From: JBGPMO01 sp041487075
GTDB lineage: Bacteria; Patescibacteriota; Minisyncoccia; UBA6257; 1-14-0-10-40-38
Assembly: GCA_041487075.1 (NCBI GenBank)
Contig: JBGPMO010000024.1
Span: forward strand, 1-9,050
Reading direction: 5' to 3'
DNA: 9,050 nt
Under the pieces are notes generated by a model, which was given only the letters and a program-made list of their open reading frames with translations, had not been told where the DNA came from and made no database searches. A program made the translations under genes and the position numbers. Shown here in pieces: positions 1 to 4,842 of this stretch (the stretch's first letter is position 1; every line of letters begins with the position of its first letter).

Positions 1-1122
1 ACCACCTTGACTGCGGCTATTACCCACGTTCTCTTTTTGAAAGGATGGGCGAAGAAAGAAGAAAGGGTTGATGATATTGATAACGCACCCGAGGAAAAGG
101 CGCGGGGCATTACGATTGCCCTTCACCACTCGGAGTATGAATCGGAAAAGCGCCACTATGCGCACATCGACGCTCCAGGCCACGCCGACTACATTAAGAA
201 TATGATCACCGGCGCCGCACAGATGGACGGCGCGATCATTGTGGTTTCTGCCGCTGACGGGCCCATGCCGCAGACGCGCGAGCACATTTTGCTGGCTCGC
301 CAGGTGGGCGTTCCCGCACTCGTGGTCTTTTTGAACAAGGTGGATATGGTGGACGATCCAGAACTGATTGATTTGGTTGAATCAGAAGTGCGCGAGCTCT
401 TGAAGAAATATAATTTCCCGGGCGATACGACTCCGGTGATTCGCGGATCGGCCTTAAAAGCACTGGAGGTAAAGTCCGCCGATGATCCGGCGGCAAAGCC
501 GATTTTGGATTTAGTGAAAGCGCTTGATGAATTCATTCCTGATCCGGTGCGTGACATCTCAAAGCCGTTTTTAATGCCGATTGAAGACATCTTCTCAATT
601 GAAGGACGCGGCACTGTGGTTACCGGCCGCGCAGAGCGTGGCATCGTGAAAGTAAACGAAGAAATTGAAATCGTGGGGCTCAAGCCCACGCAGAAAAGCG
701 TGGTTACCGGCATTGAAATGTTCAATAAACTACTTGACGAAGGCCGCGCCGGCGACAACGTCGGGATCCTGCTCCGGGGTTTAAAGAAAGAAGATGTGGA
801 GCGCGGTCAGGTGCTTGCAAAGCCCGGTTCCATTACGCCGCACACCCAGTTTGATGCAGAGGTGTACGTGCTTTCGAAAGAAGAAGGAGGCCGCCACACG
901 CCGTTCTTTAAAGGATACAAGCCGCAGTTTTATGTCCGCACCACGGACGTCACCGGAGAAGTTGAATTGCCTACGGGAACAGAGATGGTTATGCCGGGAG
1001 ACACGGTGAACATTAAGGTAAAATTGATTGCCCCGGTTGCGCTCGAAGAGAAACAGCGCTTTGCCATTCGTGAGGGCGGCAAGACAGTGGGCGCTGGCGT
1101 GGTTTTGAAAATTACGGCATAA
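1..1122 (+). CDS. tuf: Elongation factor Tu, 5' end missing
   Basis: EF-Tu is the cytoplasmic GTPase that delivers aminoacyl-tRNA to the ribosomal A site. The reading frame is open from base 1. The first visible residues, TTLTAAIT, are the end of the P-loop (GHVDHGKTTL), so about 25 N-terminal residues lie outside the window. Counting from base 1, the switch I sequence RGITI is at residues 35-39, the G3 motif DAPGH at 57-61, NKVD (G4) at 112-115 and the G5 SAL at about 150-152. The two beta-barrel domains follow (for example GRGTVVTGR, then the C-terminal FAIREGGKTVGAGVV). The total would be close to the usual 395 residues. The Cys normal in bacterial DCPGH is Ala here. The gene ends with TAA and rpsJ follows after 21 bp, the common tuf-rpsJ arrangement joining the str and S10 clusters. 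Identification is certain. Confidence 0.98.
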   Translation, partial: TTLTAAITHVLFLKGWAKKEERVDDIDNAPEEKARGITIALHHSEYESEKRHYAHIDAPGHADYIKNMITGAAQMDGAIIVVSAADGPMPQTREHILLARQVGVPALVVFLNKVDMVDDPELIDLVESEVRELLKKYNFPGDTTPVIRGSALKALEVKSADDPAAKPILDLVKALDEFIPDPVRDISKPFLMPIEDIFSIEGRGTVVTGRAERGIVKVNEEIEIVGLKPTQKSVVTGIEMFNKLLDEGRAGDNVGILLRGLKKEDVERGQVLAKPGSITPHTQFDAEVYVLSKEEGGRHTPFFKGYKPQFYVRTTDVTGEVELPTGTEMVMPGDTVNIKVKLIAPVALEEKQRFAIREGGKTVGAGVVLKITA

Positions 1123-1128
1123 GAGAGC

Positions 1129-1134
1129 GAGGAG
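1129..1134 (+). promoter_or_regulatory. Shine-Dalgarno sequence of rpsJ
   Basis: GAGGAG lies 9 nt before the rpsJ ATG at 1144. It favours that ATG over the out-of-frame ATG at 1140. It is the only clear Shine-Dalgarno in front of a long gene in the window; the genes downstream of the rpsJ-rplC gap have none at normal spacing. Confidence 0.7.
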
Positions 1135-1143
1135 AGAGAATGT

Positions 1144-1485
1144 ATGGCAATCAAAAAAGTAAAAGAAAAAGAACCGGAAAAGGAACGGTTACGGTTGCGC
1201 GTCCGTGCTTACGACCATAAGCTTGTGGATAATTCTTGCCGCCAGATTATTGAGACAGCAAAGCGGCAAGATGCGGAAGTCGTTGGTCCGATTCCATTGC
1301 CGACCGAAATTAAAAAGTACACCGTAAACAGATCAACCTTCGTACACAAAAACTCGCGCGAACAGTTTGAACTTCGGGTGCATAAGCGTCTTATTGATAT
1401 CCTTTCCCCAAACCAGAGGATTATTGAATCGCTTTCACGGCTTACCCTGCCCGCAGGCGTGGATATTGAGATTAAGATGGTGTAA
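1144..1485 (+). CDS. rpsJ: 30S ribosomal protein uS10 (S10/NusE)
   Basis: uS10 is a head protein of the small subunit. In well-studied bacteria it also acts as NusE in transcription antitermination with NusB. The 113-residue product matches the family along its length: LRVRAYDHKLVD (about 18-29), the GPIPLPT core (48-54), the long loop with FVHKNSREQFE (66-76) and the C-terminal LPAGVDIEIKM. It is about 10 residues longer than the E. coli protein because of a Lys/Glu-rich N-terminus (residues 2-15). The start is supported by a Shine-Dalgarno 9 nt upstream. It follows tuf closely, and the 113-bp gap after it separates it from rplC, so tuf-rpsJ may partly form a transcriptional unit of its own. 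Identification is certain. Confidence 0.98.
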   Translation: MAIKKVKEKEPEKERLRLRVRAYDHKLVDNSCRQIIETAKRQDAEVVGPIPLPTEIKKYTVNRSTFVHKNSREQFELRVHKRLIDILSPNQRIIESLSRLTLPAGVDIEIKMV

Positions 1486-1492
1486 GAGGGGG

Positions 1493-1521
1493 TTGATATT
1501 ATGAATAACTTATTGTAATAT
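1493..1521 (+). promoter_or_regulatory. Candidate sigma70-type promoter for rplC and downstream genes
   Basis: TTGATA (1493-1498; five of six match to TTGACA) and TAATAT (1516-1521; four of six match to TATAAT) are separated by exactly 17 bp. An overlapping alternative -10, TGTAAT (1514-1519; five of six), would leave a 15-bp spacer. Transcription would begin around 1527-1533, giving a leader of about 70 nt before rplC. The site lies in the only large gap of the window. In an AT-rich stretch such matches can occur by chance, and both hexamers fall within the inverted repeat. Confidence 0.35.
1501..1518 (+). promoter_or_regulatory. Possible five-codon leader ORF (MNNLL)
   Basis: ATG AAT AAC TTA TTG TAA encodes MNNLL. 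It is preceded 8 nt upstream by a G-rich Shine-Dalgarno-like GAGGGGG (1486-1492), in an operon where such sequences are almost absent. It sits entirely inside the inverted repeat and upstream of a terminator-like hairpin, the arrangement expected of a leader peptide in attenuation. It could be translated only from mRNA reading through from tuf-rpsJ, because the candidate promoter overlaps it. It is very short, so coincidence is a real possibility. Confidence 0.2.
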
Positions 1522-1550
1522 CAACGGGAACTCAGGGAATGTTAGGCAGG

Positions 1551-1582
1551 CAAGAACTGCTGGGGACCCCTGGCAGTTTTTG
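1551..1582 (+). terminator. Terminator-like hairpin between rpsJ and rplC
   Basis: AACTGC (1555-1560) pairs with GCAGTT (1573-1578). The stem continues inward through two wobble pairs to GG/CC (1563-1564 with 1569-1570) around a GACC loop, and can extend outward (1551-1554 with 1579-1582, one wobble). Five T's (1577-1581) close the 3' side, the layout of an intrinsic terminator. Because rplC and the genes behind it must be expressed, full termination is unlikely. It would fit the end of a tuf-rpsJ transcript, partial read-through, or a regulated attenuator. CAGGG at 1533-1537 can alternatively pair with CCCTG at 1568-1572. Confidence 0.45.
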
Positions 1583-1605
1583 TTCATAATTATGAATTAT
1601 GAATA
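1581..1605 (+). promoter_or_regulatory. Hairpin that buries the rplC start codon
   Basis: TTCATAATT (1583-1591) is the exact complement of AATTATGAA (1595-1603), with the 3-nt loop ATG (1592-1594). A G-T wobble and a T-A pair can extend the stem to 11 bp (1581-1605). The 3' arm contains the rplC initiation codon (1599-1601). The same bases form a tandem 7-bp repeat, AATTATG, and a 14-bp DNA palindrome (1583-1596). rplC has no Shine-Dalgarno, so access to its AUG should depend on this structure. The loop AUG begins a seven-codon out-of-frame ORF (MNYEYQS, 1592-1615). The pairing is seen directly; a regulatory role is inferred. The stem is AU-rich and only moderately stable. Confidence 0.5.
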
Positions 1606-2024
1606 TCAAAGCTAAAAAGCTTAAAATGACCCAGATTTTCAAGGATAACCGGGCTCTTGGGGTTACCCCAGTTCAAGTTGTTTCGAGTGAGGCTATGCTT
1701 GGGTTTAACCCGGGTGATCGGGTACAGGTGAGCGGTATTTCTAAAGGAAAGGGATTTCAAGGCGTTGTGAAGCGGTACGGTTTTGGCGGCGGGCCAAAAA
1801 CTCATGGCCAGAAAAACCGTCATCGTGCGCCGGGATCCATTGGCAACACCACTCCGCAACGGGTTATCCCCGGACGCCGGATGGCGGGCCGTATGGGCGG
1901 AGAACGCATCACGGTCAAAAATCTTCAGATCGCGGCAATTGATCCGGAGAAGAAACTCCTTTTTTTACTCGGAGCGACACCGGGGCACGAAAGAAGCGTT
2001 ATTGAAATTCAAAAATCCAGCTGA
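1599..2024 (+). CDS. rplC: 50S ribosomal protein uL3, internally shortened
   Basis: uL3 is an early-assembling large-subunit protein whose extension reaches the peptidyl-transferase centre. The 141-residue product has the family start (KKLKMTQIFKD, residues 6-16) and the complete conserved second half: SGISKGKGFQGVVKR (45-59), the central loop around HRAPGSIG (75-82), MAGRMGGERITVKN (95-108) and LLFLLGATPG (120-129). E. coli uL3 has 209 residues. About 60-65 residues of the globular beta-barrel region, between roughly E. coli positions 30 and 100, are absent, and the join is in frame at about residues 28-38. The start is fixed by an in-frame TGA at 1593-1595. There is no Shine-Dalgarno, and the AUG lies in a hairpin. 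It is the only gene here ending in TGA. Identification is certain; the shortening could be natural or, less likely, an assembly deletion. Confidence 0.95.
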   Translation: MNIKAKKLKMTQIFKDNRALGVTPVQVVSSEAMLGFNPGDRVQVSGISKGKGFQGVVKRYGFGGGPKTHGQKNRHRAPGSIGNTTPQRVIPGRRMAGRMGGERITVKNLQIAAIDPEKKLLFLLGATPGHERSVIEIQKSS

Positions 2025-2045
2025 ATATTTTTTTTAAAACCGCGT

Positions 2046-2750
2046 ATGATACACATTCCCATTCCGGATCCGGTAACCAACGTGCGAACCAAAAGCCGCA
2101 CCCCAAAAATCTCAAAAGAGATTAAGGTTTCGGTATACAACTTGGCGGGTAAGCCAGTCGGAGAAATCGAACTTCGCTCTGATATTTTTGGCGTGCGCTG
2201 GAATCCCGATTTGGTGCAGCAAGCATTACTCGCTCTTGAAGCAAATCGCCGGAAGCCACTTGCGCATACGAAGACGCGCGGAGAAGTTTCCGGAGGCGGC
2301 AAAAAACCATGGCGCCAAAAAGGAACTGGTCGAGCACGGCACGGTTCGATTAGATCGCCCATTTGGAAGGGAGGCGGCGTTTCTCACGGGCCGCGCAATG
2401 AAAAAGATTATTCCGTCCGGCTGAATCGTAAAATGCGCCGCCTTGCCGTCAGGAGCGTTCTCTCAAAGAAACTTACGGATCATGAATTGCGCGTTGTCGA
2501 ATCTTTTGCACTGCGTGCCGCAAAGACAAAAGAGCTTTCCCAAACGCTCACGACTTTTTTTACGCTTTCGAAGCCAATCAAACTTCCATCTTCACTGCTT
2601 ATTCCCGCACCCGGAAATAAAAATATATATCGGGCCGCGGCAAATTTACCGCATATTATGAGCATTGATCCTACCGCATTAAATGTTCGTGATTTGCTTC
2701 GGCACAAACAGATTTTAATAGAAAAGGCGGCGATTTCCTCCATTCGATAA
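2046..2750 (+). CDS. rplD: 50S ribosomal protein uL4
   Basis: uL4 lines the polypeptide exit tunnel. In enterobacteria it also represses its own S10 operon. The product has 234 residues against about 201 in E. coli. The typical beginning, KVSVYNLAGKPVGEI, appears only at residue 27, so the first 26 residues (Pro-rich, then basic) are an extension. The tunnel loop with GGGKKPWRQKGTG (83-95), RARHGSIRSP (96-105) and the RNRKMRR-like helix are intact. The extension may be real, or translation may begin later, for example at GTG 2082; no Shine-Dalgarno decides this. The 21-bp spacer from rplC holds a run of eight T's and is in frame with both genes. rplW follows after 5 bp. Identification is certain; the start is less so. 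Confidence 0.95.
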   Translation: MIHIPIPDPVTNVRTKSRTPKISKEIKVSVYNLAGKPVGEIELRSDIFGVRWNPDLVQQALLALEANRRKPLAHTKTRGEVSGGGKKPWRQKGTGRARHGSIRSPIWKGGGVSHGPRNEKDYSVRLNRKMRRLAVRSVLSKKLTDHELRVVESFALRAAKTKELSQTLTTFFTLSKPIKLPSSLLIPAPGNKNIYRAAANLPHIMSIDPTALNVRDLLRHKQILIEKAAISSIR

Positions 2751-2755
2751 CGATT

Positions 2756-3034
2756 ATGGATAAATTTCTTATCAAACATCCGCTGGTAAGCGAGAAGGCA
2801 GTAGAGGGGAGCAAGAGAGGCGCCTATGTTTTTTTAGTTGACCGGCGTGCAACAAAGCCCGAAGTGGCAAAAGCGGTTCGCGTGCTCTATAAAGTAGAAG
2901 TAACGTCGGTGAGAATAGTGAATATGAAGCCGAAGCGGCGGCGCCTGGGGCAGACGGTGGGGGTGAAACCCGGGTATAAAAAAGCAATCGTTACCTTGAA
3001 AAAAGGCGAGAAATTAGATATTCTACCGCACTAA
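2756..3034 (+). CDS. rplW: 50S ribosomal protein uL23
   Basis: uL23 sits at the tunnel exit and is the docking site for trigger factor and the signal recognition particle. The 92-residue product is slightly shorter than usual. It shows the family pattern: IKHPLVSEKA (6-15), YVFLVDRRATKPEVAKAV (24-41), a second helix and strand with VEVTSVRIVN (48-57), the basic rRNA-binding hairpin loop KPKRRRLGQTVG (58-69) and YKKAIVTLKKGEKLDI (74-89). The start context is CGATTATG with no Shine-Dalgarno, the same pentamer and ATG found before rplF and rplR. It lies between rplD (5 bp) and rplB (7 bp), as in the canonical S10 cluster. Confidence 0.97.
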   Translation: MDKFLIKHPLVSEKAVEGSKRGAYVFLVDRRATKPEVAKAVRVLYKVEVTSVRIVNMKPKRRRLGQTVGVKPGYKKAIVTLKKGEKLDILPH

Positions 3035-3041
3035 TTCGCCT

Positions 3042-3878
3042 ATGAAGCAATATAGCCCCACCAGTCCATCGCGCCGCCAAATGACCACCGTTCCTTACGG
3101 TGAGCTTTTAAGTCCGGGCAATAAGCGGTTTAAGCCGCTCACCGGCCGGCGTCAGCGCCGCTCGGGGCGGAATCATCGGGGCGTCATTACGGTCCGCCAT
3201 CAGGGCGGCGGCACAAAGAAGATCTATCGGATCATTGATTGTAAGCAATCAAAAATGGATATTCCGGCTCGCGTAGAAACTATTGAATATGATCCGTATC
3301 GGACCGCATTCATTGCCCGCATTGTGTATCTCGATGGCGATCGGCGATATGTGCTTGCGGTGAAAGATTTGAAAGCGGGCGATAAAATTATGGTTTCGAA
3401 GACAGCGCCGATAAAACCCGGCAATCGGCTTCCGCTTCGCGAGATCCCGGTTGGCTCATTTGTTTCAAATATTGAAGTGCGACCGGGCGGAGGAGGCAAG
3501 CTTGCCCGTTCTGCGGGAAGTTACGGTGAAGTCTTAGCTCATGAAGGAAGCATGGCCATCATTAAACTTTCCTCAAAAGAGGTGAGAAAAGTTTCGTCCG
3601 CAAATTTTGCGACGATTGGCCAAGTTTCAAATCCGGATTGGAATCTGGTAAATTTTGGAAAAGCTGGCCGTTCACGATGGCTGGGGATTCGGCCGACGGT
3701 TCGTGGCACTGCCATGAACCCAGTTGACCATCCCTATGGGGGCGGTGAAGGCGTCCAGCCGCGGGGAACCAAGCGGCCAAAAACTCGCTGGGGCAAGATT
3801 ACAGGCGGCCGGAAAACGCGCCATAAGAAAAAATGGTCTTCGAAATGGATTTTAGAGCGGCGGCCAAAAGTTCGATAA
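3042..3878 (+). CDS. rplB: 50S ribosomal protein uL2
   Basis: uL2 is a universally conserved protein needed for subunit association and near the peptidyl-transferase centre. The product is full length at 278 residues (E. coli 273). It contains the basic RRSGRNHRGVITVRHQGGG segment (about 40-58), YDPYRTAFIA (83-92), the SH3-like part with ARSAGSYGEVLAHEG and the C-terminal signature VRGTAMNPVDHPYGGGEG (about 218-236). The His of DHP (230) that corresponds to the functionally important His of E. coli L2 is kept, but the following HPH is HPY (Tyr232). The tail is strongly basic, as is normal. No Shine-Dalgarno is visible. The gene is embedded between rplW and rpsS with 7- and 9-bp spacers. Confidence 0.98.
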   Translation: MKQYSPTSPSRRQMTTVPYGELLSPGNKRFKPLTGRRQRRSGRNHRGVITVRHQGGGTKKIYRIIDCKQSKMDIPARVETIEYDPYRTAFIARIVYLDGDRRYVLAVKDLKAGDKIMVSKTAPIKPGNRLPLREIPVGSFVSNIEVRPGGGGKLARSAGSYGEVLAHEGSMAIIKLSSKEVRKVSSANFATIGQVSNPDWNLVNFGKAGRSRWLGIRPTVRGTAMNPVDHPYGGGEGVQPRGTKRPKTRWGKITGGRKTRHKKKWSSKWILERRPKVR

Positions 3879-3887
3879 TCAAAAACT

Positions 3888-4232
3888 ATGAGCCGATCAC
3901 TTAAAAAGGGACCATACGTTGATCCGAAGCTTCTCAAAAAGATAAGCGTTTTAAAAGTAGGGGATCGCACGGTTATCAAAACATGGTCTCGGGATTCAGA
4001 AATTTCACCGGAGATGATCGGGTTTACTTTTGGCGTTCACAACGGCAAAGATTTTATCCCCGTGACTGTTAAAGAAGAAATGGTCGGGCACCGTCTCGGC
4101 GAATTTTCACTGACGCGGAAATTTACGAAACACGGCGGCAAAATGCAGCGTGAAATTGAGGCGGCCACAAAGGCGACTGAACTCGAGAAAGCAAAGGCGG
4201 CATCCGGAAGCCCCGAAGCGCCAAAAAAGTAG
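3888..4232 (+). CDS. rpsS: 30S ribosomal protein uS19, C-terminally extended
   Basis: uS19 is in the head of the small subunit, forms a complex with uS13 and contacts A-site tRNA. The core is typical: RSLKKGPYVD (3-12), VIKTWSRDSEISPEMIG (29-45), FGVHNGKDFIPV (48-59) and MVGHRLGEFSLTRKF (65-79). The family usually ends at about 90 residues. Here 114 residues include an Ala/Lys/Glu-rich tail (about 88-114) rich in EAATKATE-type sequence. The gene ends in TAG, the only one in the window. It begins 9 bp after rplB without a Shine-Dalgarno. Confidence 0.97.
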   Translation: MSRSLKKGPYVDPKLLKKISVLKVGDRTVIKTWSRDSEISPEMIGFTFGVHNGKDFIPVTVKEEMVGHRLGEFSLTRKFTKHGGKMQREIEAATKATELEKAKAASGSPEAPKK

Positions 4233-4254
4233 AACGAATATTTAATTTTTAACT

Positions 4255-4827
4255 ATGGCACAGATTATGACAACCGATAAGCTGACTTCAGGCGAGAAGC
4301 CGACCGCTCAATTAAAACAGCAAATAGCGCAGCTGAATTATTTGCACATTGCGCCCCGGAAAGTGCGGCTTCTTGCCCATACACTTCGAGGATTGTCGGT
4401 TGCCGAGGCGGAAGCCCAATTACTGCTTGCGCCCCAGCGAAGTGCGAGGCCCCTCTTAAAACTCCTTCGCTCCGCAGTTGCAAACGCGAAAGCGAACCAA
4501 ACTCTCTTTGCGCATATGCTTGTGGTTGATTCTATCTCTGTTGATCAAGGCCCGATATTGAAGCGTTCGCTTCCTCGTGCCATGGGTCGGGCAACCCCGA
4601 TTCATAAAAAAATGAGCCATGTGACCTTGGTGTTAAAAGAAACAGCGAACCCGCAAGCCGAACGCTTTACCATTATTCCGCCCATCAAGGAAAAGAAGGA
4701 AGAAAAGAAAGCAAAAGCTCAAAGCGAGAGCGAGAAATTAAAACCCGTACAACCGAAAGGCGAGCGAGAAAAAAAGAGAGAGGAACGCGGTTTCTTTAAG
4801 CGTTTTTTCCGCAGAAAAGCGATATAA
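4255..4827 (+). CDS. rplV: 50S ribosomal protein uL22 with long charged tail
   Basis: uL22 spans the large subunit, and its beta-hairpin forms part of the exit tunnel constriction. The conserved core covers about residues 26-128: HIAPRKVRLLAHTLRG (31-46), LLKLLRSAVANA (68-79), and the hairpin with GPILKRSLPRAMGRATPI (99-116) ending in KMSHVTLVL (119-127). At 190 residues the protein is much longer than the E. coli form (110). The excess is an N-terminal arm of about 25 residues and a C-terminal tail of about 55 residues (EKKEEKKAKAQ, then a basic GFFKRFFRRKAI end). The start could also be the ATG at 4267, four codons in. No Shine-Dalgarno is seen. Extended uL22 tails occur in other bacteria; the function of this one is unknown. 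Confidence 0.96.
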   Translation: MAQIMTTDKLTSGEKPTAQLKQQIAQLNYLHIAPRKVRLLAHTLRGLSVAEAEAQLLLAPQRSARPLLKLLRSAVANAKANQTLFAHMLVVDSISVDQGPILKRSLPRAMGRATPIHKKMSHVTLVLKETANPQAERFTIIPPIKEKKEEKKAKAQSESEKLKPVQPKGEREKKREERGFFKRFFRRKAI

Positions 4828-4842
4828 GCATCACGCACGAAT

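Larger units (their letters stand above)
1492..1525 (+). repeat. Perfect 10-bp inverted repeat in the rpsJ-rplC gap
   Basis: GTTGATATTA (1492-1501) is the exact reverse complement of TAATATCAAC (1516-1525), with a 14-nt spacer. Inside the spacer AATA (1504-1507) pairs with TATT (1511-1514), so the RNA can form a nearly continuous hairpin with a small internal loop and a 3-nt apical loop. No T-tract follows (the next bases are GGGAA), so it is not a simple intrinsic terminator. It begins just after the rpsJ stop. It could be a DNA operator over the candidate promoter in the same place, or an RNA stem. The repeat itself is seen directly; its role is inferred. Confidence 0.8.

Noticed and set aside
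189..758. Minus-strand ORF of 189 codons opposite tuf
   Set aside because: It lies wholly antisense to clearly conserved EF-Tu, is Ser/Thr-rich low-complexity sequence typical of a codon shadow, and resembles no family I know.
2022..2024. UGA recoding (Gly code of some candidate phyla)
   Set aside because: UGA appears only once, at the natural end of uL3, and no gene needs an in-frame UGA to be complete. The standard code suffices, though a single case cannot prove it.
2011..2035. AT-rich inverted repeat plus T8 at the rplC-rplD junction as a terminator
   Set aside because: The only stem is AAAAAT/ATTTTT with no GC core, so it should be too weak to terminate transcription, and rplD follows at once.
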